A DNA stretch of 64,000 bases from Flavobacteriaceae bacterium LYZ1037 (GCA_003144015.1 QFWS01000006.1:62001-126000); one strand, 5' to 3'. Positions 26,170 to 35,978 are shown, counted from the first letter of the stretch. Notes: generated by a model from the letters alone, not told the origin. A program made the numbers and translations.

Positions 26170-28395
26170 ATGAAATACTTATTAATCCTTCTCGTGTCCC
26201 TTTTTAGTTTTTCAACCATACAGTCTCAAACCCAACCATGGCAAGGGAAATTTGAGCCTATTGACAACATGATTCCTCCACCAAATACCTATAGAACAGC
26301 AAGTGGAGCTCCAGGAAAAGCCTATTGGCAACAACGAGCAGATTATAAAATAAAAGCAACATTAGACGAAAAAAACAATTTACTTTCTGGAGAAGAAACC
26401 ATTACTTATTATAACAATTCTCCTGATGACTTAAATTATATCTGGATACAATTAGAGCAAAACGTTAATAAAAAAGGAAATGAAGATTTTGGTGATGTTT
26501 TTGGTGGTGTTTCAGATTCTATTAGCACCAGACAAATGCAGTTTCTTACTAGAGCTGTAGATTTTCCTGCTGGATATACCATAAAATATATTAAAGATGC
26601 TTCTGAAAAAGACCTGAAGACTTATGTTAACAACACCATGATGAAAGTGATGCTTAACCAACCTTTAAAATCTGGTTCTTCTGTAAGTTTTTCTTTAGCT
26701 TGGTCCTACCCAATTACAGATAGAAGTATGTTTTTATTGTCCAGAGAAGGTTACGAATACTTTCCAGAAGACGACAACACAGTCTATTTACTTGGGCATT
26801 GGTTTCCAAGAATGGCTGTGTATAACGATACCGAAGGTTGGCAAAACAAACAGTTTAATAGATTGGGAGAATTCGCTTTAGAATTTGGAGATTATGAGGT
26901 GGAAATAACCGTTCCAGAAGATCACATTGTGGCATCCACTGGAAAACTACAAAATAGTGAGTCTGTATTAACTAAGACTCAAAGACAGCGCTTGCTTGAA
27001 GCTGAGAAATCTTTTGATAAACCTGTAATGATAATCACGCCAGAAGAAGCTACTCAAAATGAAAAAACTAAAGCGAGTAAATTAAAAACATGGAGGTTTC
27101 ATGCAAAAAATGTGCGTGATTTTGCTTTTGCTTCGTCACGTAAATTTATTTGGGATGCACAAGCACATCAGTTTTCAGATCATGTTACTATGGCTATGTC
27201 TTATTATCCAAAAGAAGGCTTACCTGTTTGGAGTGACGAATCTACAAAAGCTATTGTTGCTGCATTAGAAGTATATTCTGAAGCCACTTTTGAATATCCA
27301 TATCCTGTTGCCATTTCTGTAAACACATCGAACATTGGAATAGAATTTCCTATGATTAGTTTTAATGGAGGTCGACCTAAAAATGGAAAAATGAGCGACA
27401 GAGCTAAAGCTGGAATGATTGGCACCATAATCCACGAAGTTGGGCACAACTGGTTTCCAATGATAGTTAGCTCTGATGAAAGAAAATGGATGTGGATGGA
27501 CGAAGGCTTAAACACCTACTTACACCAAAGAACAGTTGCTGAAAAATATCCAGAATTCCATAGCACCACACCTAAAGATATTGTACCATTTATGAGTGGC
27601 GATCAAAATATTTTAAGACCCATTATGACGACTTCAGACAACGAATTGCTAACACAATTTGGAGCTAATTTTTACCAGAAACCTACTGTTGGCTTACAAA
27701 TGTTAAGAGAATCAATTATTGGTCCAGAGCTATTTGACCAAGCTTTTAAAGAGTATGCTAACCGTTGGAAATACAAACATCCAAATCCTGCAGATTTGTT
27801 TAGAACACTTGAAGATGCTACTGCTACAGATTTAGATTGGTTTTTTAGAGGTTGGTTTTTTACAACTGATAAAGTTGACATGGAGCTTTCTAACGTAAAA
27901 TGGTTTAAAGTATATGAAGATGATTTAAATATTGAAGATCAGCATAAAAAAACCACCTTTAAAATAGAAGGCGAAAGCACGGAGACTATTGCTACCGATT
28001 TTTCTGGAGGTCCAGAAGTTATTACCATGACTCCAACCTCAGAGAATAGCTATGGTGGTTTTTTATCTAGAATAGACGAACCAGAAGTTAGAAAACAATT
28101 ATCTGGAAAGAATATTTACGAATTAACCATTAAAAACATTGGAGGGTTGGTCATGCCAGTAACTATAGAGTGGATTTATAAAGATAACACTAAAGAAATT
28201 GACAAAATACCTGCTGAAGTTTGGCGTTTAAATGAATATGAAATAAGTAAAACTTTTGTAAAGACTAAAGTAGTGAAACAAATAAACCTAGATCCAAATT
28301 TTGAGTTTGCAGATACAGACACAAAAAACAATAGCTTTCCAAAAGTGGAAACACCTTCAGATTTTGATGCTTTTAAAAAAACGAAAAAGGATTAA
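26170..28395 (+). CDS. Secreted M1 family metallopeptidase
   Basis: A 741-residue exported zinc peptidase. The signal peptide ends TIQSQ. The M1 zinc site is HEVGHNW (near 423-429) followed by the third ligand Glu in MDEGLNTYLHQ (near 446), and GIEFPMISFNGG serves as the aminopeptidase GxMEN-like region in altered form. The divergent GAMEN-type motif means exopeptidase activity is not assured. Probably periplasmic or surface-located. It is a single gene; the next gene converges on it. Confidence 0.9.
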   Translation: MKYLLILLVSLFSFSTIQSQTQPWQGKFEPIDNMIPPPNTYRTASGAPGKAYWQQRADYKIKATLDEKNNLLSGEETITYYNNSPDDLNYIWIQLEQNVNKKGNEDFGDVFGGVSDSISTRQMQFLTRAVDFPAGYTIKYIKDASEKDLKTYVNNTMMKVMLNQPLKSGSSVSFSLAWSYPITDRSMFLLSREGYEYFPEDDNTVYLLGHWFPRMAVYNDTEGWQNKQFNRLGEFALEFGDYEVEITVPEDHIVASTGKLQNSESVLTKTQRQRLLEAEKSFDKPVMIITPEEATQNEKTKASKLKTWRFHAKNVRDFAFASSRKFIWDAQAHQFSDHVTMAMSYYPKEGLPVWSDESTKAIVAALEVYSEATFEYPYPVAISVNTSNIGIEFPMISFNGGRPKNGKMSDRAKAGMIGTIIHEVGHNWFPMIVSSDERKWMWMDEGLNTYLHQRTVAEKYPEFHSTTPKDIVPFMSGDQNILRPIMTTSDNELLTQFGANFYQKPTVGLQMLRESIIGPELFDQAFKEYANRWKYKHPNPADLFRTLEDATATDLDWFFRGWFFTTDKVDMELSNVKWFKVYEDDLNIEDQHKKTTFKIEGESTETIATDFSGGPEVITMTPTSENSYGGFLSRIDEPEVRKQLSGKNIYELTIKNIGGLVMPVTIEWIYKDNTKEIDKIPAEVWRLNEYEISKTFVKTKVVKQINLDPNFEFADTDTKNNSFPKVETPSDFDAFKKTKKD

Positions 28396-28415
28396 GTTTG
28401 GGTTAAACACATGGG

Positions 28416-30917
28416 TTAAAACTGAAAACCGAAGCTACCAGTAATTCCAAAATCTCTAGCACCTGGGTTATCGAAATAATTCCCTCTAAAGTTAAAATCA
28501 ATTCGAAACACTCTAAAAATATTAGCAATACCAACGCTATATTCGTAATATATTTCGTCTGTTGGAGCTATCAATGGAATATTAGATGGTGCACTTATAT
28601 CTATGTTTTTTTGTGACAAATCTCCCCAAACAGCTCTAAAACCAACAATTTCTCGCCAATTAAGCTTTCGTAAGAATGGAATTCTAGAAAACAAACGTCC
28701 ATTAAAATTATGCTCCAAGTGCATGGCTGCATAAGTATCTGTAACAAATTCGTAATAGTTTAACTGCGAAAACGATTTGTAAACAGAAAAATACGACTGG
28801 TTTCCAGGTACAACACTTAGTAATCCAAGTGGTACGGTCCCAAATGTTTTTCCAGCTTCTAAAGTAGATTTAAGTCTTCCTATACCTCCTAATTGCCATG
28901 GTTGAATATAGGATAGTTGTATTTTTGTATAATTAAAATCGCTTTTAAAGATATGTTTATCTCCTAAACTATATTGTGCAAAAATAGATGCATAGGTATC
29001 GTTTGCATTCCTTCTTTCAACACCATGACCAGTCATTTTTCTACCAGGAAAATAAGAAATAGCAAAGGTGCTTTCAAATTGTTTTAAATCGGAAGAAATA
29101 CCTGTAGGAGAGTCTGGATCTATATAATCCAAACTAAAGGCATCTGAAGCCGAAGACAGGGTTCTATAATCACCACCTATTCTAAACAACACATTTTTTA
29201 TAGGCTCCATTTCTATAGCCAGAGCCGTTAATTTAATATTAGATAATTTATCGTTAGGAGCCGTTGTAAAAAGAGCATTCGAAGCCAAACTTCGTCCTAA
29301 AACATCAGTAGAGGTGGTTAAACTAGCTCCAATTTGTTCAATATCGCGCCTATGTCCAGCAGAAATAATGAGTCGGTTTTTTTGATTTAATAACCATTTA
29401 GCAGAAAAGCCATATTTAAACTTATCATCTTTAAGACCATAAGCAACAAAACCTTGCAAACGCCATAAATCGTTTGGCCCAAAATAAGTTCTTCCTCCTG
29501 CTCTTATTCGTAAACCTTCCACATCATTATAACCGAAGCTTGAGAAAATAGGACCATAATCTAAGTTTAGTTTATCAATTTCAATATATCCTGAAGCCAG
29601 AATACTTCCTAAATTGTAAAGCCTTTTAAATTTCCCAACCGTCTTAAGCGTGTCTAACATTTTGTAAACGCCTTTTTCGTCTTTGCTTAGGGCTTCCATT
29701 CGGTTTTCATCCCAGAAAGCATCTTCCCGATTGTAAGCATCTTTATTATAATCGAAAACTTCATCTTTATAGAATTTATCGTCTTTAACTTCATTAAACA
29801 CATAATTATCATAAAGAGTGGTACGTTTTCCATAAACACCACGCGATTTTTCCTTTTTATTAAAGGTGAAATCAGACATAAAATAATCGCGTTTCACTAA
29901 AAAGATGGAATCGTTTAAAACATCAAATTCTTGCTCAATATAGATTTCTTTTACCCAATTGATGTTAGCACTTTTTGAGGCTTGCATATTAATATCTTTA
30001 ATAGCATAGGTTGTGTCTGCCACCCAGAAATCGCCTTTAAAGGTCAGCTCGTTTTTACGTCTAGGATAATAAATAATATTGTAACACCATTTGTTATCGA
30101 TATAAGCACTATCAGCTAATACATAATTATACGTATTAATTCCGGTAGTAGAAATAGGACTTACAAAACTCTTATCGAAAAATTTAAGATAGTTATCGTA
30201 AATATCATATTCCGAATATAGATCCTTTATAAAATCTATGATGGTTTGGTTATTACTAAATCCTGAATTTTTATTTCCTTTTAATTCGACTTTCTCTTTT
30301 TTAAGAATATTATCTCCATAAACTTTTGCAGCTTCTTCATTTACAAAAATGGGCAAGTATGTTTTACCAGTTACTTTGGAAGTGTCTACATGTTCGAAAA
30401 CAAATTCCATGCCTTTAAACAGATTGCTTTTCATTAAGGCACTATCGACTGTATTAATGTCAAATTCTACTTTTTCGTAACGATCGTAATTGTATTGTTT
30501 AAACTGCTTGAGACCATTTTTACGTTTGTTCTCCCAAATTTTACGCATGATGGCAATAGCTGGGTTTTCTTCAGCTTTTTTAGATTGTTTTCCGGAAACG
30601 ATAACCACTTCGTTTAAAGCCGATGCTGCTTCAATAATATTAAAACTCAAATTGTAGTTAACTTTCTTATCTAAAGGGTATTCTATGGTCTCGTAACCTA
30701 TAAATGAAACTATTAAAGTTTCCCAAGTATTACTAGACTCTAAGTAAAACGTTCCGTTTTCATCTGTTATGGTTCCTTCGGAAGAATTTTTAAAAATAAT
30801 GTTGGCATAAGCTACTGGCTCGTTATATTCATCAAAGACATGACCACTAACTTTTGTTTGCGCAAACAAAGAGCTAATGGTACATAGAAAAAATATAGCT
30901 AATAACTTAAATTTCAT
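28416..30917 (-). CDS. DUF5686 outer-membrane protein with carboxypeptidase-regulatory-like domain
   Basis: An 833-residue protein with a signal peptide ending SLFAQ, an N-terminal CarboxypepD_reg-like beta-sandwich (about 22-100) and a long DUF5686 region ending in many amphipathic strands and a terminal GFQF strand, as for a beta-barrel. It lacks a recognisable TonB plug. The function of DUF5686 is unknown. It is read in the same direction as, and downstream of, pdhB, but 65 bases separate them and no metabolic link is evident. Confidence 0.82.
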   Translation of the reverse strand: MKFKLLAIFFLCTISSLFAQTKVSGHVFDEYNEPVAYANIIFKNSSEGTITDENGTFYLESSNTWETLIVSFIGYETIEYPLDKKVNYNLSFNIIEAASALNEVVIVSGKQSKKAEENPAIAIMRKIWENKRKNGLKQFKQYNYDRYEKVEFDINTVDSALMKSNLFKGMEFVFEHVDTSKVTGKTYLPIFVNEEAAKVYGDNILKKEKVELKGNKNSGFSNNQTIIDFIKDLYSEYDIYDNYLKFFDKSFVSPISTTGINTYNYVLADSAYIDNKWCYNIIYYPRRKNELTFKGDFWVADTTYAIKDINMQASKSANINWVKEIYIEQEFDVLNDSIFLVKRDYFMSDFTFNKKEKSRGVYGKRTTLYDNYVFNEVKDDKFYKDEVFDYNKDAYNREDAFWDENRMEALSKDEKGVYKMLDTLKTVGKFKRLYNLGSILASGYIEIDKLNLDYGPIFSSFGYNDVEGLRIRAGGRTYFGPNDLWRLQGFVAYGLKDDKFKYGFSAKWLLNQKNRLIISAGHRRDIEQIGASLTTSTDVLGRSLASNALFTTAPNDKLSNIKLTALAIEMEPIKNVLFRIGGDYRTLSSASDAFSLDYIDPDSPTGISSDLKQFESTFAISYFPGRKMTGHGVERRNANDTYASIFAQYSLGDKHIFKSDFNYTKIQLSYIQPWQLGGIGRLKSTLEAGKTFGTVPLGLLSVVPGNQSYFSVYKSFSQLNYYEFVTDTYAAMHLEHNFNGRLFSRIPFLRKLNWREIVGFRAVWGDLSQKNIDISAPSNIPLIAPTDEIYYEYSVGIANIFRVFRIDFNFRGNYFDNPGARDFGITGSFGFQF

Positions 30918-30982
30918 AATAACAAAAAAACTTCATCAACAATATTGCCAACGAAGTCAATTTTAATTAAAATAATAACATT

Positions 30983-31960
30983 TTATTTGTATAACACCTT
31001 TTTAACAGCCTTAATAACCTCTTCACTATTTGGCAACCAGTGCTCAAATAGAACTGGTGAATAAGGTGCAGGTGTATCTGCTGTATTTATTTTTATAATA
31101 GGTGCATCTAGATAATCGAAGGCTTCAGATTGGATGATATAAGTAATCTCAGTAGAAACGTTTCCAAAAGGCCAAGCCTCTTCAAGAATTACTAATCTGT
31201 TTGTTTTTTTTACCGAAGTTAAAATAGCTTCTTTATCTAAAGGACGAACTGTTCTAAGGTCGATAATTTCACAAGAAATACCTTCTTTTTCTAATTCATC
31301 TGCAGCTTTATAAGCTTCTTTAATTATCTTTCCAAAAGATACGATGGTAACATCTTTTCCTTCACGTTTAATTTCTGCAACTCCTAATGGAATGGTGTAT
31401 TCTCCTTCTGGTACTTCGCCTTTATCGCCATACATCTGTTCACTTTCCATAAAAATAACAGGATCATCGTCACGAATAGCCGATTTTAAAAGTCCTTTAG
31501 CATCGTAAGGATTAGAAGGCACAACAACTTTTAAACCTGGTGTGTTGGCAAACCAACTTTCAAACGCTTGAGAGTGTGTTGCTGCTAACTGACCTGCAGA
31601 AGCAGTAGGGCCACGAAACACAATTGGACATTTAAATTGTCCACCAGACATTTGTCTAATTTTTGCGGCATTATTTATAATTTGATCGATACCAACTAAC
31701 GAGAAGTTAAACGTCATATATTCTACAATAGGTCTGTTTCCAGTCATGGTAGAACCAATAGCAATCCCTGCAAAACCTAGCTCTGCAATAGGCGTATCGA
31801 TAACTCGTTTAGGACCAAATTCGTCAAGCATCCCTTTACTTGCTTTATAAGCACCATTATATTCAGCTACTTCCTCTCCCATTAAATAAATGCTTTCATC
31901 TCTGCGCATTTCTTCGCTCATGGCTTCACATATAGCTTCTCTAAATTGAATTGTCTTCAT
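30983..31960 (-). CDS. pdhB: Pyruvate dehydrogenase E1 component, beta subunit
   Basis: The 325-residue beta subunit of the alpha2beta2 E1 enzyme, which with thiamine diphosphate decarboxylates pyruvate for acetyl-CoA. Recognisable segments: REAICEAMSEEM, MGEEVAEYNGAYKASKGM (with the ThDP-activating Glu), FRGPTASAGQLAATHSQ and EEAWPFGNVSTEI. The alpha subunit and E2 are not adjacent, as is common in flavobacteria. A branched-chain 2-oxoacid E1 beta is the alternative, judged less likely. Confidence 0.92.
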   Translation of the reverse strand: MKTIQFREAICEAMSEEMRRDESIYLMGEEVAEYNGAYKASKGMLDEFGPKRVIDTPIAELGFAGIAIGSTMTGNRPIVEYMTFNFSLVGIDQIINNAAKIRQMSGGQFKCPIVFRGPTASAGQLAATHSQAFESWFANTPGLKVVVPSNPYDAKGLLKSAIRDDDPVIFMESEQMYGDKGEVPEGEYTIPLGVAEIKREGKDVTIVSFGKIIKEAYKAADELEKEGISCEIIDLRTVRPLDKEAILTSVKKTNRLVILEEAWPFGNVSTEITYIIQSEAFDYLDAPIIKINTADTPAPYSPVLFEHWLPNSEEVIKAVKKVLYK

Positions 31961-31983
31961 TTGTATAACTTTATTACGAAAAG

Positions 31984-31991
31984 CAAAAGTA
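31984..31991 (-). promoter_or_regulatory. -7 element of the pdhB promoter
   Basis: TACTTTTG on the minus strand, 23 bases before the pdhB start codon. No convincing -33 element was seen. Confidence 0.5.
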
Positions 31992-32082
31992 AGAATTATT
32001 GCTAAGAAATAATATAATTTTTAAAGGGTATAATCCAGCCCCTTTTAAAATTTCTTATCTTTAAGAATTCAAATATTAAATC

Positions 32083-33219
32083 ATGCTCAAAAACTACTTT
32101 GTTATTTTATTCTCTTTGTTCTTTTATAGTTCCACTTTTGCCCAAGAGAATATATTGTGTCCTGCTTTAGAATTAATAGTCTTTTTTGATGATCTTGACA
32201 ATATTCCTACGGCTTCAGAAAATGGCGATGGCACTTTTACCTTAACGTTTACACAACCTTATATTACCGACATTTTCTCTAATTACACCATCTATAATTT
32301 TGTAAAAACATATCCAGGAAACTCTTCTAATGCTTTAAGAACTTTCACCATATTTCATAATTCTAATAATCTAAATGATGATCTTTTAACGGATGTCCCT
32401 GAGAGTATTTTAAGAATTTTAGATTCAGAAAATTATGTTTCTAGTTTACCAACAAATACACCCATTGACACTAATATTATAACTGCACTTGAGGGTAAAA
32501 CATTTGATCTGATTAAATATGTAAATACCTCTGACATTGATATTTGCACTTATACCTACGATTGCCCTTTAATTGGTGTTCCAGAAGATTTCGAACTGCA
32601 AGTCTCCTTTAATTATGATATGAGTAGTGATATTATTTATGCAGTAAGCAATAATCCATCTAGTTGTGGCAACACATTTTCTATTGGCTTAAAAGGTGGT
32701 TATCCTGGAAGCAGTTATCCGCTTAATAATACTTTAAACCTATGGGAAGTAACAGATTGGACTGCTACTCCATCAGAATATACACAACCTTGTTATCAAG
32801 TCGAAAACACCTTATTTTCAATTTTAGGTATTTCTTGTGATAATTTTTATAATTATGATAATATAAGGGTAGAAATAGACTCAGAAACTAACAATATAAG
32901 ATTTAGTAGAGTTAATGCTTTTTTTGGTTATGATGCTATTGAATTTACAGAAGCGAATCTGATTTCAGTTGAAGAACACAAATTAGCCCAAATTAAAATC
33001 TTCGAAAAAGAAGGCAATCCGTATTTACAAGTTTCGAAATTAGACAACAAACAATACCAAGTAGAGTTAATTTCAATTTCTGGTCAAGTTATAAAAAAAC
33101 AGAAATTTTTTGTAAATAATACTTTGAAAATTGACGCTTTATCCTATGGCTTGTACTTTTTAAATATCACTTCTACTGATACAAATGCAACAAGAGTCAT
33201 CAAATTTGTAAAAAGATAA
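32083..33219 (+). CDS. Secreted protein with T9SS type A sorting domain
   Basis: A 378-residue protein with a signal peptide ending STFAQ and a C-terminal Por-type sorting domain (about 300-378) that shows the expected VELISISGQVIKK, a KIDALSYGLYFLNI-type segment and a final basic VIKFVKR. This marks it for export through the type IX system and surface attachment. The middle is an Asn/Tyr/Thr-rich region with several Cys and no recognised domain. It agrees with gldA in pointing to a T9SS organism. Confidence 0.85.
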   Translation: MLKNYFVILFSLFFYSSTFAQENILCPALELIVFFDDLDNIPTASENGDGTFTLTFTQPYITDIFSNYTIYNFVKTYPGNSSNALRTFTIFHNSNNLNDDLLTDVPESILRILDSENYVSSLPTNTPIDTNIITALEGKTFDLIKYVNTSDIDICTYTYDCPLIGVPEDFELQVSFNYDMSSDIIYAVSNNPSSCGNTFSIGLKGGYPGSSYPLNNTLNLWEVTDWTATPSEYTQPCYQVENTLFSILGISCDNFYNYDNIRVEIDSETNNIRFSRVNAFFGYDAIEFTEANLISVEEHKLAQIKIFEKEGNPYLQVSKLDNKQYQVELISISGQVIKKQKFFVNNTLKIDALSYGLYFLNITSTDTNATRVIKFVKR

Positions 33220-33264
33220 CTTGATCTAAATATGTTTTTAAAAAAATATTCATAAAATTAAAAA

Positions 33265-33286
33265 TTTATTATGCGTGCATAGTAAA
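33265..33286. promoter_or_regulatory. Palindromic operator-like site upstream of etfB
   Basis: A 22-base near-palindrome with TTTA/TAAA ends and a TATGC-GT-GCATA centre; 18 of 22 positions are symmetric. It lies about 130 bases before etfB. The regulator is unknown; the form would suit a MarR- or TetR-type dimer. Confidence 0.5.
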
Positions 33287-33417
33287 TATTTTGAATAAAA
33301 TAAGTAACTTCGTAGCCTCATTTCTGTTGGCTGTATTCAGTGCGTTATTTTCTGCCTGATGTTTTTATTATTCCAACTGAAAAAAACAATATTATAAACA
33401 TATAAATTATTCAAAAA

Positions 33418-34164
33418 ATGAAAATATTAGTATGTATTAGTCATGTACCTGATACGACTTCAAAAATTAATTTTACTGAAGGAGATACCAAATTTGACAC
33501 TACAGGAGTGCAATTTGTAATCAACCCGAATGATGAATTTGGTTTAACTCGTGCCATGTGGTTTAAAGAAAAACAAGGAGCAAGTGTCGATGTTGTAAAT
33601 GTGGGTGGTCCAGAAACTGAACCAACGTTGCGTAAAGCTTTAGCCATTGGTGCAGATGGAGCTATTAGAGTTAATACAGCAGCAACAGATGGTTTTGCTG
33701 TAGCACAACAATTAGCAAAAGTAGTTCAAGATGGTGGTTACGATTTAGTAATTGCTGGTCGTGAATCTATTGATTATAATGGAGGCATGGTTCCAGGCAT
33801 GTTAGCTGGTTTATTAAATGCCAATTATGTTACAAACTGTATTAGTTTAGAAGTAGATGGAACAAATGCCAAAGCAGTGAGAGAAATTGATGGTGGAAAA
33901 GAAACTGTTTCTACATCTCTACCACTAGTTATAGGTGGACAAAAAGGTTTGGTTGAAGAAAGTGATTTACGTATTCCAAACATGAGAGGAATTATGATGG
34001 CTCGCCAAAAACCATTAAAAGTGGTTGAACCTGTAGACGCAAATACAGAGACAGCATCTGTGAAATTTGAAAAACCTGCACCAAAAGGCGCTATCAAGTT
34101 AATTGATCCAGATAATGTAGAAGAATTAGTAAACTTACTTCATAACGAAGCTAAGGTGATTTAG
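33418..34164 (+). CDS. etfB: Electron transfer flavoprotein, beta subunit
   Basis: The 248-residue beta subunit of ETF, which takes electrons from acyl-CoA dehydrogenases. It begins MKILVCISHVPDT and has NPNDEFGLTRAMWFKE (AMP-site region) and AGRESIDYNGGMVPGMLAGLL, both characteristic. It is paired with etfA; a hairpin and a small repeat lie between them. The palindrome at 33265 may control the pair. Confidence 0.94.
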   Translation: MKILVCISHVPDTTSKINFTEGDTKFDTTGVQFVINPNDEFGLTRAMWFKEKQGASVDVVNVGGPETEPTLRKALAIGADGAIRVNTAATDGFAVAQQLAKVVQDGGYDLVIAGRESIDYNGGMVPGMLAGLLNANYVTNCISLEVDGTNAKAVREIDGGKETVSTSLPLVIGGQKGLVEESDLRIPNMRGIMMARQKPLKVVEPVDANTETASVKFEKPAPKGAIKLIDPDNVEELVNLLHNEAKVI

Positions 34165-34178
34165 CAATAGACTAAATC

Positions 34179-34205
34179 ATCCCAAACTAGATTTGGGGTA
34201 TTTTT
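34179..34205 (+). terminator. Hairpin with T-run between etfB and etfA
   Basis: ATCCCAAA/TTTGGGGT stem (one T-G pair), loop CTAGA, then ATTTTT. Terminator-like but located inside the etfBA pair, so it may be partial. Confidence 0.55.
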
Positions 34206-34226
34206 CAAGCTTACAAAAATATTAAT

Positions 34227-34254
34227 GAGATCCTGAATTAAGTTCAGGATGACA
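34227..34254 (-). repeat. TGTCA-headed palindromic repeat before etfA (copy c)
   Basis: Minus strand: TGTCA, then ATCCTGAA/TTCAGGAT arms, ending ATCTC. It contains an in-frame ATG (34249) that would falsely extend etfA. Confidence 0.75.
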
Positions 34255-34266
34255 AAACAAAAAATT

Positions 34267-35226
34267 ATGTCAGTTTTAGTATATACAGAATCCGATAAAG
34301 GAACCTTTAAAAAAACAGCTTTAGAAGTTGCTTCCTATGCAAAAACCGTTGCAGATCAAATGGGAACAACTGTTACAGCCATTACTTTTAATGCAGACGA
34401 CACATCCGTTTTAGGAAATTATGGTGTGGACAAGGTTTTAAAAGTAAACAACTCCCAATTAGAAACTTTTAATGCCAGTGGTTATGCTAGTGCTATTGCA
34501 GATGCTGCTAAAAATGAAGGCACCAAAGTTATTGTTGTAAGCTCAAGTGCAGACAGCAAATATTTAGCACCTCTTTTAGCTATCAAACTAGATGCAGGTT
34601 ATGCATCGAACGTGGTTGAAGCTCCTTCAAGCACATCACCATTTACAGTAAAACGTACAGCTTTTACCAATAAAGCTTTTAATATGACAGCTATCAATAC
34701 AGATGTCAAGATTGTAGGAGTCTCAAAAAACGCTTTTGGAGTAAAGGAAAACTCTGGGAGTGCCACAGCTGAAGATTTTTCGCCTGCCATTCCAGAATTA
34801 GGTGTTAAAGTAGAATCTGTCGATAAAGTTACTGGACAAGTAACGATAGCAGATGCCGAAATTGTTGTATCAGGTGGACGTGGTCTAAAAGGCCCTGAAA
34901 ACTGGGGAATGATTGAAGAACTAGCAGATGTCTTAGGTGCAGCAACAGCTTGCTCTAAACCTGTGAGTGATTTAGGTTGGAGACCACATAGCGAACACGT
35001 TGGACAAACAGGAAAACCAGTAGCTGCAAACTTATATATTGCCATAGGTATTTCTGGAGCTATTCAGCATCTTGCTGGAATAAATTCTAGTAAAGTTAAA
35101 GTCGTTATCAATACAGACCCAGAAGCACCTTTCTTTAAAGCTGCAGATTATGGAATTGTTGGAGACGCTTTTGAAGTGGTTCCAAAATTAATCGAAAAAT
35201 TAAAGGAATTTAAAGCACAACAATAA
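34267..35226 (+). CDS. etfA: Electron transfer flavoprotein, alpha subunit
   Basis: The 319-residue FAD-carrying alpha subunit. The C-terminal FAD domain shows VSGGRGLKGPENWGMIEELA, SDLGWRPHSEHVGQTGK and YIAIGISGAIQHLAG, ending with the usual INTDPEAPFFKAADYGIVGD. I chose the ATG at 34267, giving MSVLVYTES; the in-frame ATG at 34249 lies inside a palindromic repeat and adds six atypical residues. It partners EtfB. Confidence 0.94.
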   Translation: MSVLVYTESDKGTFKKTALEVASYAKTVADQMGTTVTAITFNADDTSVLGNYGVDKVLKVNNSQLETFNASGYASAIADAAKNEGTKVIVVSSSADSKYLAPLLAIKLDAGYASNVVEAPSSTSPFTVKRTAFTNKAFNMTAINTDVKIVGVSKNAFGVKENSGSATAEDFSPAIPELGVKVESVDKVTGQVTIADAEIVVSGGRGLKGPENWGMIEELADVLGAATACSKPVSDLGWRPHSEHVGQTGKPVAANLYIAIGISGAIQHLAGINSSKVKVVINTDPEAPFFKAADYGIVGDAFEVVPKLIEKLKEFKAQQ

Positions 35227-35253
35227 CTATTTTTTTTTAAATTGTGTTTTACA

Positions 35254-35331
35254 AAAGGGCTGTTTAAATTAGTGTATTATCCTAAATCTGTTTCATTCGG
35301 TTTGGTAAAGTCCTAATTTAAACAGTTCTTT
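35254..35331 (+). terminator. Long-stem structured terminator after etfA
   Basis: Arms 35254-35272 and 35313-35331 form a 19-bp stem (two G-T pairs) enclosing a 40-base loop that can fold further (CCTAAATC with GGTTTGG). A T-rich tract follows. It is larger than the other terminators in this window. Confidence 0.55.
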
Positions 35332-35346
35332 GTTTTTTAAAATCAT

Positions 35347-35961
35347 ATGAGTTTAGTACGACTAAATATAAAAGGAATTTCTTACAGTCAAACCCAAAAT
35401 GGTGCTTATGCACTCATTTTAAACGAAGTAGATGGCGACCGGAAATTACCTATTGTTATTGGAGCTTTCGAAGCACAATCTATAGCTATCGCTCTTGAAA
35501 AAGAGATTAGACCTCCAAGACCTCTAACTCACGATTTATTTAAAAATTTTGCCGACCGTTTCGATATTGTTGTAAAACAAGTCATTATTCACAAATTAGT
35601 AGATGGCGTATTTTATTCAAGCTTAATTTGCGAAAGAGATAAAATTGAAGAAATAATAGACGCCAGAACTAGCGATGCTATTGCTTTAGCACTTCGTTTT
35701 AACGCTCCTATTTTTACATATAAAAACATCTTAGACAAAGCCGGAATTTATTTGAAAGTAAATCCGAAAGATGAAGACGAAAGTCAAGAAGATAGTATTT
35801 TGGTGGACGATTTTATAGCAGAAGAATTAGAATCTGCATCTGTAAAAGATATTTATTCAACCAGAACTCTAGACGAATTGCACACCCTTCTAGATGAAGC
35901 TGTAGCTAATGAAGATTACGAAAAAGCAGCAAAAATTCGTGATGAAATTTCTAAGCGATAA
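35347..35961 (+). CDS. Bifunctional nuclease family protein with UvrB/UvrC motif
   Basis: A 204-residue protein. The N-terminal DUF151 domain (about 1-130) shows LPIVIGAFEAQSIA and the ARTSDAIALALR segment of the bifunctional (RNase/DNase) nuclease family. The C-terminal UVR motif LDEAVANEDYEKAAKIRDEI (about 180-200) is a protein-interaction hairpin seen in UvrB and UvrC. Nuclease activity is inferred from distant homologues. It lies 17 bases upstream of the nucleoside transporter and is probably cotranscribed. Confidence 0.85.
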   Translation: MSLVRLNIKGISYSQTQNGAYALILNEVDGDRKLPIVIGAFEAQSIAIALEKEIRPPRPLTHDLFKNFADRFDIVVKQVIIHKLVDGVFYSSLICERDKIEEIIDARTSDAIALALRFNAPIFTYKNILDKAGIYLKVNPKDEDESQEDSILVDDFIAEELESASVKDIYSTRTLDELHTLLDEAVANEDYEKAAKIRDEISKR

Positions 35962-35978
35962 CTAACCCAACTTTACAA

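Noticed and set aside
34599-35045. A 148-codon ORF antisense to etfA
   Set aside because: EtfA is unmistakable on the plus strand; the antisense frame is Pro/Ser/Ala-rich shadow sequence.
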